The position numbers and the translations under genes are program-made. From contig JBHJGO010000079.1 in NCBI GenBank assembly GCA_050331715.1, positions 1 through 16,413 of the forward strand: 16,413 bases of DNA. Direction: 5' to 3'. Of this stretch, positions 6,341-13,651 are shown piece after piece (the first letter of the stretch is position 1; each line of letters starts with the position of its first letter). The notes under the pieces are model-generated. The model saw only the letters and a list, made by a program, of their open reading frames with translations. It ran no database searches and was not told the origin of the DNA. Source of the DNA: JBHJGO01 sp050331715. Lineage in GTDB: Bacteria > Cyanobacteriota > Cyanobacteriia > Cyanobacteriales > Microcoleaceae.

Positions 6341-6703
6341 TTAAGTCAGTGCCATTGACTCAATCAATCGAGCTATCATTGCCGTCCGTGAAGTTACACC
6401 TAGTTTTTTGTAAATTCGCCGCAAATGAGTTGCCACTGTCCAATGGCTGATCCCCAATTGCTCACCAATCACCTTATTGGGTAAGCCCTGAGCGACGAGC
6501 TGAACAATTGTCTGTTCTCGCGGGCTTAAATCTGGAAGATAATTAGCCTGAGGGCGAGAACGAACTAGGTAGTAATGGGCGTCATCAAGATCGTATTCAA
6601 ATACCACTTCATCGATACTTGCTTCATTTCGTCGAAAAATGGGGAATCCTAATGAGTGATCAATCTGCTGGACAAGCTGCCTAAGTACTTCGTTGATATC
6701 CAT
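6341..6703 (-). CDS. LuxR-type HTH transcriptional regulator, short
   Basis: A 120-residue DNA-binding protein. Residues 57-118 are a canonical LuxR/GerE domain: LSPREQTIVQLVAQGLPNK, then the recognition part ISHWTVATHLRRIYKKLGV and a closing helix TAMIARLIESM. Residues 1-56 are a short N-terminal region without the Asp pocket of a receiver domain or an obvious ligand-binding fold, so its input signal is not visible. ATG 6703 opens the frame. Cyanobacteria encode many such short LuxR-like proteins. It is followed by the Coq4-family gene on the same strand and faces a 570-bp divergent intergenic region containing two dyads that could be its binding sites. Confidence 0.85.
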   Translation of the reverse strand: MDINEVLRQLVQQIDHSLGFPIFRRNEASIDEVVFEYDLDDAHYYLVRSRPQANYLPDLSPREQTIVQLVAQGLPNKVIGEQLGISHWTVATHLRRIYKKLGVTSRTAMIARLIESMALT

Positions 6704-6779
6704 AACTGCTGTGTTGAGAAAAACATCAATCTAAGTCAGTTTCTGGAAGATGCATTAATGGATCCCTGGTAGATTTAGG

Positions 6780-6820
6780 TGTCTTTGATTGTTCTATTTT
6801 TATAGACTCTATCAAAGACA
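6780..6820 (-). promoter_or_regulatory. Strong stem-loop upstream of the LuxR-type gene
   Basis: TGTCTTTGAT (6780-6789) and ATCAAAGACA (6811-6820) pair perfectly over 10 bp. Inside the loop TCTAT (6793-6797) and ATAGA (6802-6806) pair around a TTTT loop, making one long two-part hairpin. It lies 77 nt upstream of the regulator's start codon, in the likely 5' leader or promoter. No T-tract follows, so it is not a typical terminator. It may be an RNA control element or an operator. Confidence 0.4.
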
Positions 6821-6851
6821 AAAACTTAGAACGTCTACTGCTATATATGTC

Positions 6852-6865
6852 AAGACCTTGGTCTT
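6852..6865. promoter_or_regulatory. Short dyad, possible operator
   Basis: AAGACC and GGTCTT form a 6-bp inverted repeat with a 2-nt centre, compact enough for a LuxR-type dimer. It lies between the two divergent genes. There is no further support. Confidence 0.2.
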
Positions 6866-7056
6866 TATGCAGTCAACTTGTCAGTCCTCATCAGGTTAGA
6901 TCCGACCCGATAATTTGCTCAATTAGAGGAGCTTGTTCGAGTGGTTTCCTGTAGGACTAACTTTAGCTACACCTTCTAAATTCCTTTGTCCTGAAATTTG
7001 ACGCCTAAAAGTAGGATGGAGATCCGGATTCATCAAGAAACCCTGACAAAACGGGG

Positions 7057-7076
7057 GGTGTTCCGAGCGGAGCACC
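7057..7076. repeat. Hairpin GGTGTTCC/GGAGCACC
   Basis: An 8-bp stem, including one G-T pair, closes a GAGC loop. It lies about 200 bp upstream of the winged-helix/GNAT-like gene and resembles small palindromic repeats scattered in cyanobacterial intergenic DNA. Confidence 0.4.
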
Positions 7077-7273
7077 ATTACCAATCATTCTGAAAAAGTT
7101 ATGGATGAAGCTGCAATGATTCATCTGAAGCGGTTTTCAGGCCATCTCAGTTGGAAAAACTCTGTTGAAGCCACTTGAAGTAGGGTGAAGTTTTTCCTAC
7201 AGTTGTTGGTATTGTTGCATGTGCTTTGATCACAGACGAGTCAAGACAGCGAGTCAGGGTTAGGGATGAAGTG

Positions 7274-8287
7274 ATGAATCAGACGGAACTGGAGAGGTGG
7301 TTCTCTACAGAAAATCGGCAGATGATAGCAGCTTCCCTGCGTCAGCGAGTTGGTATCACTCGGATTCGGGCTGAATACTTCGTGCGACTCTGGGTTTATC
7401 TACGAGTCAAGCAATTGCAAGTCTCGCATCCTCAGCTTCAGCCTCCTTTAGAGCAGTTGGATCAGCCTCAGGGATTTGTTCTCTGCACCCACCAAGAAGC
7501 GGCTGATCTGTTTTACTCTGATTCAGAACGGGGAAGCGATCGCGCAGCCGGGATGATGATTGATAAATTAGCAGAACTTGGGCTACTGAGAAAGCACTTC
7601 GATGGAAATAGCACCAGTGTTGAAATCCTGCCATCCTATAATTTTCTGGAAACTCCTACAGTTCAAACCACAGTCCAACTGAAGCCGGATCAGTTTGATC
7701 CTCGCTGTGACACAGTGCCGATTGCCATGCAGCTTTCAGCCTATTACAACTGGATGTATGAAACAACTGAAGCGGTTCCCCATCGTCTGGTGACTCATCT
7801 CCGGCGGTTTGCCGACCAATATCCTCCAGGAATGCGAGTTCTACGGCGCTGTGACAATTTCCATCCGGTTGGTGTCTACTTGCTTTATCCTATTGCAAAA
7901 GTCTCAGATACTCATTTCTTTACCTCTCCAAATCGCAAATCAAGTTTTGCCTTCTCAGATGAAGATGGTTTCCAGGTTGCAAAACCTGGAGATGTTAATT
8001 GTCTGTCTATTTTTATTCGGAGTTGGATGATTGATCAAGCCTACATTCAAGACTATCGTATTCCTTTCATTCAAGATGCCCAGCAAGTTTTAACGCAAAT
8101 AAAACTTGATTTCCCCAATATTTGCGATCTATATGCGCTTCTCATCCATCCCAGCTTGGAACCTATGATTCAAGCTCTGGGCTTTCAGAAGTTAAATGAA
8201 AATTCTCATGCTTCTATATCATGGATCTATCTACCACTGGATCGATTTATGGCACTTGATATTCCGTCTGCACTAAAAACGTTATAG
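7274..8287 (+). CDS. Hypothetical protein: winged-helix-like region plus GNAT-like C-terminus
   Basis: A 337-residue soluble protein from ATG 7274, chosen over TTG 7226 because an AGGG lies about 8 nt upstream. Residues 1-60 are helical and basic (SLRQRVGITRIRAEYFVRLW). Residues 68-118 look like a winged helix (CTHQEAADLF..., then MMIDKLAELGLLRKHF followed by a beta hairpin), as in proteins whose HTH separates two states. Residues 150-330 contain PPGMRVLRRCDNFHPVGVY, a hydrophobic strand FIRSWMID, and LYALLIHPSLEPMIQALGFQ, a pattern like the C-terminal half of GNAT acetyltransferases, but the CoA loop (R/Q-x-x-G-x-G) is not evident. I recall related cyanobacterial proteins only as uncharacterised. 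It is preceded by a long leader and appears monocistronic. It may be a transcription factor with a GNAT-like sensor domain. Confidence 0.65.
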   Translation: MNQTELERWFSTENRQMIAASLRQRVGITRIRAEYFVRLWVYLRVKQLQVSHPQLQPPLEQLDQPQGFVLCTHQEAADLFYSDSERGSDRAAGMMIDKLAELGLLRKHFDGNSTSVEILPSYNFLETPTVQTTVQLKPDQFDPRCDTVPIAMQLSAYYNWMYETTEAVPHRLVTHLRRFADQYPPGMRVLRRCDNFHPVGVYLLYPIAKVSDTHFFTSPNRKSSFAFSDEDGFQVAKPGDVNCLSIFIRSWMIDQAYIQDYRIPFIQDAQQVLTQIKLDFPNICDLYALLIHPSLEPMIQALGFQKLNENSHASISWIYLPLDRFMALDIPSALKTL

Positions 8288-8519
8288 CTTTTTCAGGTCT
8301 AGCGAGGTAGAGATTTGGGAGGTTAGGGTGCAGTGTGTTCTAACCTGCTGTACTGCACCAGCGTTGGAAACGCTGTATGGCAGTCCTAAATCAATCACGA
8401 AAAAAGTAAAGGGGTTTGGGGACTTTCCAAGAAGGGGCACCGCCCCCTTCACCCCTATTTCACAAATCATTTGTGATTGCTATATGAAGTTATGAAGAGG
8501 TATATGAAGAGGTAAATCT
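8288..8519. other. Densely structured intergenic region
   Basis: This 232-bp gap contains consecutive inverted repeats: GGTTAG (8321-8326)/CTAACC (8340-8345), overlapping and competing with GGTGCAGT (8327-8334)/ACTGCACC (8352-8359); AGCGTT (8360-8365)/AACGCT (8369-8374); a G/C-rich nested stem AGGGGT (8411-8416)/ACCCCT (8452-8457) enclosing AAGGGG/CCCCTT; and TCACAAA (8460-8466)/TTTGTGA (8470-8476). The last 30 nt contain a duplicated ribosome-binding site. Part of this may be an old dispersed repeat. Confidence 0.55.
8491..8514 (+). repeat. Duplicated 12-bp unit carrying the ribosome-binding site
   Basis: TATGAAGAGGTA occurs twice back to back (8491-8502 and 8503-8514), giving two AAGAGG Shine-Dalgarno copies; the second is well placed for the MOSC start at 8520. 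The duplication also creates a seven-codon mini-ORF (MKRYMKR) that ends 4 nt before that start. Confidence 0.75.
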
Positions 8520-9353
8520 ATGAATATTCGCGGCGTGTTTATCCATCCGGTCAAGTCTTGCCAACGGATTGCTCTCAATCAATCGGAGGTCACTCATAAT
8601 GGCCTGATTTGGGATCGGGAATTCATGCTGGTTGATCGAGATAATTGCTTTATGACCCAGCGGGACTACCCTCAGATGGCAAAAATTCAAGTGCAACTGC
8701 AGGGGGGAACGTTAATATTCTCGGTAGCAGGATCACTCCCTGAACCGTTATCTCTAGAACCGAATACCACAGGTCAAGAGTTGGCAGTCAAAATTTGGCG
8801 AGATCAGACGATAGCCATCGATCAAGGAGATCCTGTCGCTGACTGGTTCCATCGGGCACTAAATCTCAGGGATGATCAGGCCTGTCGACTGGTGCGGCAG
8901 TCATCTTCTCATGCCCGTCTAGTGAATCCCAAGTACGCTGTTCGAGAAACCGATACTGTCAGTTTTGCTGATGGTTATCCACTTTTATTAACTAATACCG
9001 CTTCGTTGGATGAGTTGAATCGGCGATTGCAGCAGACCTATAGTGATCTAACCAGTACAGTCCCCATGATTCGATTTCGTCCGAATTTAGTCGTAGAAAC
9101 GGAACAATCTTTTATTGAGGATAACTGGCGACGAATTCAGGTGGGAACTGTGCAGTTTGATGTAGTGAAACCCTGCGATCGCTGTATTGTTACCACGACG
9201 GATCAAGCCACTGGAGAAAGAAACCCGGTGAAGGAACCTTTGAAAACCCTGGCAACGTTTCGGAAACAATCCGGTGGCGTTATGTTTGGTCAGAATCTCA
9301 TTCCCCGCACCACAGGAATTGTTCGAGTTGGCGATCCAGTAGTTGTACTCTAA
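8520..9353 (+). CDS. MOSC domain protein (YcbX/mARC-like, no ferredoxin domain)
   Basis: A 277-residue protein with an N-terminal MOSC_N beta-barrel (GVFIHPVKSCQRI, then GLIWDREFMLVDRDN and FMTQRDYPQMA) and a C-terminal MOSC domain from about residue 120. In bacterial YcbX and eukaryotic mARC this fold holds the molybdenum cofactor and reduces N-hydroxylated compounds. The motif VVKPCDRCIVTTTD (Cys219 and Cys222) corresponds to the site carrying the Mo-binding cysteine in that family, and RFRPNLVV (186-193) is also typical. The C-terminal 2Fe-2S ferredoxin domain of E. coli YcbX is absent, so an external electron donor would be needed. The start at 8520 is supported by an AGAGG 8 nt upstream. 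Substrate is unknown. Confidence 0.88.
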   Translation: MNIRGVFIHPVKSCQRIALNQSEVTHNGLIWDREFMLVDRDNCFMTQRDYPQMAKIQVQLQGGTLIFSVAGSLPEPLSLEPNTTGQELAVKIWRDQTIAIDQGDPVADWFHRALNLRDDQACRLVRQSSSHARLVNPKYAVRETDTVSFADGYPLLLTNTASLDELNRRLQQTYSDLTSTVPMIRFRPNLVVETEQSFIEDNWRRIQVGTVQFDVVKPCDRCIVTTTDQATGERNPVKEPLKTLATFRKQSGGVMFGQNLIPRTTGIVRVGDPVVVL

Positions 9354-9576
9354 ATTAGCCTGGATTCTATCTGATAAAACATATGCCCTTATCAGGGAAA
9401 AGCGCCGAGAGTTATATTGGGAAAACTGAGCGGTACGTTACTAATGGGCTTCTTCGTAGGATGGGTTAGACGGGGAGTAACCTCGATTTTGAACTGGATT
9501 GAACAGACGGAACGGTGCGTTACGCTTCGCTAACGACAGCCTACAAGAAATTTTATTTTTGTTGAACAAATCACGT
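9354..9576. other. Intergenic region with remnants of dispersed repeats
   Basis: This 223-bp gap between the MOSC gene and radC contains a hairpin CTGATAA (9371-9377)/TTATCAG (9389-9395), possibly ending the MOSC transcript though without a T-tract, and two repeat remnants listed separately. Confidence 0.5.
9456..9543. repeat. Two degenerate copies of a cyanobacterial palindromic repeat
   Basis: GTAGGATGGGTTAG...GTAACC (9456-9482) and GGTGCGTTACGCTTCGCTAA followed by CG...CCTAC (9514-9543) resemble the GTAGG(G/A)TG(C/G)GTTA...TAACGCACCCTAC elements scattered in cyanobacterial intergenic DNA. Both arms are eroded (for example CGACAGCCTAC instead of a clean complement). They lie just upstream of the damaged radC. 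Confidence 0.5.
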
Positions 9577-10308
9577 ATGACCTATAGTCTCCGAATTGTT
9601 GATCTTCCTTTAACTGAAAGACCCCGCGAACGTCTGATGAGTCTTGGTTCCAGAAATCTTGCCACTGCTGAGGTGATTGCAATTTTGCTAGGAACCGGTC
9701 AGGGAAAGGGAAAACTGTCAGCAGTGGGCCTGGGACAGTACGTACTGAATCAACTGAGTCAAAATCAGACCGATCCCCTAGCCAGGTTGCGTGACATTAC
9801 AGTACAGGAATTAATTGAGATCCATGGTATTGGCCCTGCGAAAGCCACCACAATTGTAGCGGCCATTGAACTGGGGAAACGGGTGTATCAATCCAGTCCA
9901 CCTGAACGCGCTGTGATTGAAAGCCCCAAAGCCGCCGCCGATGCCCTGAGCCATGATCTGATGAGGCAAAGCCAGGAACGATATGCGGTGTAGCTGCATG
10001 AAGCACGACATCGGTAGCTGGGAACAAAGGTCGTCACTATCGGAACAGCCACGGAAACTCTGGCTCATCCCCGTGACATTTTTCGAGAGGTGATCAAGGG
10101 CGGGGGAGTGCGCGCCGTTGTGGCTCATAATCACCCTTCGGGCAGTGTTGAACCCAGTTCAGAAGATCTTGAACTGACCCGATCTTTACTTAGAGGAGCG
10201 CAACTGTTGTCAATTCCAATTTTGGATCACATCATTCTGGGGAATGGTAATCATTACAGTCTGCGTCAAACCACTAATCTCTGGGAGGAGTACCCCCAGG
10301 GAGACTAG
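9577..10308 (+). pseudogene. radC: RadC-family JAMM protein with two amber codons
   Basis: RadC (UPF0758) proteins have an N-terminal helix-hairpin-helix and a C-terminal JAMM metalloprotease-like domain; the cellular role is uncertain despite the DNA-repair name. From ATG 9577 the frame reads LRIVDLPLTERPRERLMSLG and an HhH (LIEIHGIGPAKATTIVAAIE). It then meets TAG at codon 139 (9991-9993) and TAG again at codon 147 (10015-10017), and continues in frame with TIGTATETLAHPRDIFREV and the JAMM motif AHNHPSG to TAG/TGA-free sequence ending at 10308. Total 243 codons equals the normal family length. Both stops fall where relatives usually have Leu, consistent with TTG-to-TAG changes, and the eight codons between them are also divergent (LHEARHR versus LLDVKHR). 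The metal-binding half would not be made. It is very probably inactive. Confidence 0.88.
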
Positions 10309-10400
10309 GTTGAGGTTGCAATACTTCATGAAGTTTTATTAAAAAATGAGAGGTTGTCTGATAAAATCTTGATTAATTTAAGTTTAAAAATTTTGTATTC

Positions 10401-11396
10401 ATGACGATATTGATTGTTGGAGCCACAGGAACTCTGGGCAGACAGGTTGCTCGACGGGCACTGGATGAGGGGTACTCTGTACGATGTTTTACCCGCAGCT
10501 ATCGGAAAGCCGCTTTCTTGAGGGAGTGGGGTGCGGAGCTAGCAGCGGGAAACCTATGTGATCCTGAAGCTCTGGATTCAGCTTTGGAAGGTGTGACGGC
10601 AGTGATCGACGCTTCAACTGCTCGCGCTACAGATTCCTTGGGAGTTCGAGAAGTGGACTGGGAAGGCAAAGTTAACTTAATTCAGGCGACTCGGAAGGCT
10701 GGCGTTGAGCGATTTGTCTTTTTCTCATTTCTGGATGCGGAGAAATATCGTCAGGTTCCACTACTGGAAATTAAGTATTGTACGGAGCAATTTCTGGCAG
10801 AGTCAGGGCTGAAGTACACGATTCTAAAAAGCTGTGGTTTTTTCCAAGGACTGATTGGACAGTACGCTGTGCCGATTTTGGATAATCAAGCGATTTGGGT
10901 TCCGGGGGTAAGTTCACCGATTGCTTACATGGACACCCAGGATGCGGCGAAGTTTGCAGTTCGAGCAATTTCTCTGCCTGAAACTGAGGGGAAAGCCTTT
11001 CCAGTGGTGGGTTCACGGGCCTGGACAGCCGATGAGATTATCCGCCATTGTGAACGTCTATCTGGCAAACAGGCAAAAATTACCCGTCCCCCAACCAGTT
11101 TGCTGCAATTCGTGCGCCAGACTACTCAGTTCTTCCAGTGGACACGCAATATCTCAGAGCGATTGGCGTTTGCCGAGGTTTTGACCACAGGACAATCCTT
11201 GCAAGCCAACATGGATGAGGTCTATCCGGTTTTCGGTCTAGACCCACAGGAAATGACGACGCTCGAAAGTTACCTACAGGATTACTTCAGTCGGATTACC
11301 AAAAAACTGAGAGAAGTTGAGTACGAGCGAGAGAAGCAAAAGGAACGGGAACGCCGCCGTAAGGAGAAGCGGAGTCCCTTCAAGTCAAAGACCTGA
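10401..11396 (+). CDS. ycf39: Ycf39/HCF244-type photosystem II assembly factor
   Basis: Ycf39 is an atypical short-chain dehydrogenase-like protein that, with high-light-inducible proteins, helps insert chlorophyll into newly made D1 and assemble the PSII reaction centre. Here it is 331 residues. The N-terminus has the NAD(P)-binding motif GATGTLG (residues 7-13). The family block AVIDASTARATDSLGVREVD is present, followed by WEGKVNLI, and AGVERFVFFSFLDAEKY. Further family text includes ILKSCGFFQGLIGQYAVPIL, YMDTQDAAKFAVRA and the C-terminal YLQDYF. The tail after about residue 300 is strongly basic and charged. No Ser-Tyr-Lys dehydrogenase triad is expected in this family. ATG 10401 is preceded by an AT-rich leader. 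The NAD kinase gene follows after 81 bp, the same order as slr0399-slr0400 in Synechocystis. Confidence 0.93.
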   Translation: MTILIVGATGTLGRQVARRALDEGYSVRCFTRSYRKAAFLREWGAELAAGNLCDPEALDSALEGVTAVIDASTARATDSLGVREVDWEGKVNLIQATRKAGVERFVFFSFLDAEKYRQVPLLEIKYCTEQFLAESGLKYTILKSCGFFQGLIGQYAVPILDNQAIWVPGVSSPIAYMDTQDAAKFAVRAISLPETEGKAFPVVGSRAWTADEIIRHCERLSGKQAKITRPPTSLLQFVRQTTQFFQWTRNISERLAFAEVLTTGQSLQANMDEVYPVFGLDPQEMTTLESYLQDYFSRITKKLREVEYEREKQKERERRRKEKRSPFKSKT

Positions 11397-11477
11397 TCGA
11401 CGGGATTGCAGGTGTGTTAAAATCCGTGTACCTTTTTCTCAGGTTTAGCCAACAGTTTTAAACACATATTATTTCGC

Positions 11478-12395
11478 GTGCCCAAAGTTGGGATTATTTA
11501 CAACGATGCCAAGCCAATTGCTTGTCGAGTAGCTCAGGATTTACAAGACAAGCTAACGGGTGCAGGCTACCAGGTGCATACAGCTACGGGGGTGAGGGGC
11601 TTACTCGGATATTCTGGCCCTGAGACACCGCCGAGCTACGTTCCATTGGATCAGCTTGCCCCGCCGGGATTCGATCCCGAAATGCAATTGGTAATTGTTC
11701 TGGGAGGAGATGGAACGGTTCTGACGGCAGCTCGCCAGATTGCTCCCCAGGGCATTCCTATGTTGGCGGTTAACACAGGGCACATGGGCTTTTTAACGGA
11801 AATCTACCTGAATCAGTTGATGCCCATTCTCGATCAGGTGCTGGATGGCAATTACGAGCTGGAGGAGCGTAGCATGCTTTCAGTTCAGGTTTACCAGGGC
11901 GAGGAGAAACTCTGGGAGGTGTTGTCCTTGAATGAGATGGTGCTACATCGGGAACCGATGACCTGCATGTGTCACTTTGAGGTGGAAATTGGTCGTCATG
12001 CGCCCGTAGATATTGCAGCGGATGGGGTGATTATTTCAACGCCAACGGGTTCAACGGCCTATTCTCTATCAGCGGGGGGCGCAGTGGTCACCCCCGATGT
12101 CGGAGTTTTGCAACTGTTGCCGATTTGTCCCCATTCGCTGGCCTCCCGTGCCTTGATCTACAAGGATACGGAATCAGTTACCGTCTATGCTGCTAGCCCC
12201 AACACATTAATCCTGGTCGTGGATGGGAATGCGGGCTGCTATGTCTCGCCAGAACAGCAAGTGCAAGTGATGCGATCGCCCCATTCGGCTCGGTTCATTC
12301 GACTACAATCTCCAGAATTTTTCCAGGTTCTACGAGAAAAGCTCGGTTGGGGTCTGCCCCATATCGCCAAGCCAACTTCTGTAGAATTACCTTAA
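11478..12395 (+). CDS. nadK: NAD kinase
   Basis: This enzyme phosphorylates NAD to NADP using ATP (or polyphosphate in some relatives), setting the NADP pool for photosynthesis and biosynthesis. The protein is 305 residues and starts at GTG 11478. Diagnostic motifs are present: VLGGDGTVL with GGDGT at 76-80, the substrate loop NTGHMGFLTE (99-108), LNEMVLHR (151-158), and TPTGSTAYSLSAGG (188-201). Cyanobacteria usually have two NAD kinases. Its place directly downstream of ycf39 marks it as the slr0400-type paralogue. The M28 peptidase gene starts 48 nt after its stop, so these two are probably cotranscribed. A HIP1 palindrome lies in the coding sequence. Confidence 0.96.
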   Translation: MPKVGIIYNDAKPIACRVAQDLQDKLTGAGYQVHTATGVRGLLGYSGPETPPSYVPLDQLAPPGFDPEMQLVIVLGGDGTVLTAARQIAPQGIPMLAVNTGHMGFLTEIYLNQLMPILDQVLDGNYELEERSMLSVQVYQGEEKLWEVLSLNEMVLHREPMTCMCHFEVEIGRHAPVDIAADGVIISTPTGSTAYSLSAGGAVVTPDVGVLQLLPICPHSLASRALIYKDTESVTVYAASPNTLILVVDGNAGCYVSPEQQVQVMRSPHSARFIRLQSPEFFQVLREKLGWGLPHIAKPTSVELP

Positions 12396-12442
12396 ACAGC
12401 TCAAAGACTTGGAAACCCATTGAGGCAGAGTCACGAAGGTTT

Positions 12443-13519
12443 ATGAAGCGATTAATCATCGGTTGTTTCTTTGTGGGTGTGTTGGTGAGCTGGCTGGTAT
12501 GGGGCCAGCCGATGCGTTATTTAAGAGTTGTTTCTGCTTTCCCGGAACAGAGCAATGTCCAGGCTGAGCAGCAACCGAGATCGAATACCCCTGGCCCAAT
12601 TCCAAATCCTGCTCCAGTTGTCAGTTCCTTTGAGAGAACCCATGTTATTGATCCTGACAGGATTTGGGAATATCTCGAAGCGCTGGTCGGTGAACGGGAT
12701 CAAGAGCAGGATCGGGCCTGGGTGCGAGATTACCTAGCGAACCAGCTCGAAAAGTTTGGGTTGATGACGACGTTTCAATCCTTTGAGGGAGGCGTTAACT
12801 TGATCGCTCAGTCAGCACAATCTGAGACCTCAGCGGTGACTGACCAAACCCATATTCTGGTTGCAGCCCACTACGATACGGTCTTCAATTCTCCGGGTGC
12901 CGATGATAATGCCAGTGGCCTTGCTGTTCTACTGGAGTTGGCTCGACTCTTCGGCTCAGAATCCACCTCAAACCGGCTTGAACTTGTTTTTTTTGACCGG
13001 GAAGAAGATGGGCTACTGGGGAGTCTTGCGTTTACGAGTCAAGCTGAGAACCTGAAGAATTTGACCGCAGCAATTGTTCTGGACATGGTGGGCTATGCCT
13101 GTTACGTAGAGGGGTGTCAAACCTATCCATCTGGGCTTAACGTTGACCCATTCCTGCAACGGGCCGGAATTCAGAATCCAAGGCAGGGTGAATTTTTAGC
13201 CGTTGTCGGGGAACTGGAGAATCGGGCTTTGCTCGAAAGATTTCAAGCGAGGGAGCAGAATCGCAAAACTTTGCCTGTTGTTCTGGTTCCAGTACCCTTG
13301 AAGGGCGTTCTCACCCCAGATGTTCTGAGAAGTGACCATGCTGCTTTTTGGTATCAACAAATTCCTGCGGTGTTGGTTACGGATACGGCAAATCTGCGAT
13401 CGCCCCACTACCATCAACCGAGCGACACCTTAGCAAATCTGGATCGGGATTTTTTAATCCAGTCCGCTCAATTCATCACAGATGTTGTTTCCCAGTTGTT
13501 GATGGATAAATCTTTCTAA
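12443..13519 (+). CDS. Membrane-anchored M28-family metallopeptidase
   Basis: A 358-residue M28 peptidase, probably a zinc aminopeptidase acting outside the cytoplasm. ATG 12443 is preferred because AAGG lies a few nt upstream and the protein then opens with a clean signal anchor (MKRLIIGCFFVGVLVSWLVW). An upstream start would overlap nadK. A Pro/Gln-rich linker spans about 32-62. The catalytic domain shows the two-zinc site in order: AAHYDTV (His143, Asp145), GADDNASG (bridging Asp154), REEDGLLGS (catalytic Glu187, ligand Glu188), LDMVGY (Asp214), and SPHYHQPSDT (His324). All expected ligands are present, so it should be active. It probably shares an operon with nadK. Substrate is unknown; single-domain M28 enzymes are often aminopeptidases. 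Confidence 0.9.
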   Translation: MKRLIIGCFFVGVLVSWLVWGQPMRYLRVVSAFPEQSNVQAEQQPRSNTPGPIPNPAPVVSSFERTHVIDPDRIWEYLEALVGERDQEQDRAWVRDYLANQLEKFGLMTTFQSFEGGVNLIAQSAQSETSAVTDQTHILVAAHYDTVFNSPGADDNASGLAVLLELARLFGSESTSNRLELVFFDREEDGLLGSLAFTSQAENLKNLTAAIVLDMVGYACYVEGCQTYPSGLNVDPFLQRAGIQNPRQGEFLAVVGELENRALLERFQAREQNRKTLPVVLVPVPLKGVLTPDVLRSDHAAFWYQQIPAVLVTDTANLRSPHYHQPSDTLANLDRDFLIQSAQFITDVVSQLLMDKSF

Positions 13520-13651
13520 GTCCAGCAGAGCTACCAGATTTTTGGAATGTCCTGTAGACTTTGTGATGGTGGAGCATCAATTAGCTCATCCAGAACTGAC
13601 TAATGGATCGGCGTGTAATAAGTCAAAAGTTGGGAAAGAGGGGTTTTAGTC

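Larger units (their letters stand above)
6704..7273. other. Long divergent intergenic region with hairpins
   Basis: About 570 bp between the LuxR-type gene (minus) and the winged-helix/GNAT-like gene (plus). No ORF with protein-like composition was found. It must hold both promoters. Visible structures are a long stem-loop at 6780-6820, an operator-like dyad AAGACC/GGTCTT at 6852-6865, and a hairpin at 7057-7076. No riboswitch or tRNA was recognised. Confidence 0.5.

Noticed and set aside
6704..7273. tRNA or riboswitch in the long divergent intergenic region
   Set aside because: No cloverleaf, T-loop consensus or known riboswitch core could be found by eye; only simple hairpins.
8282..8470. 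Minus-strand 62-codon frame
   Set aside because: It spans several inverted repeats and has no protein-like pattern or relatives that I recognise.
2422..10017. Alternative genetic code (TGA or TAG read as an amino acid)
   Set aside because: Only two genes are affected, by different stop codons, while TAG and TGA end several intact genes in the same window.
9797..10134. Minus-strand frames over radC
   Set aside because: They are shadows of the collinear RadC reading frame on the plus strand.
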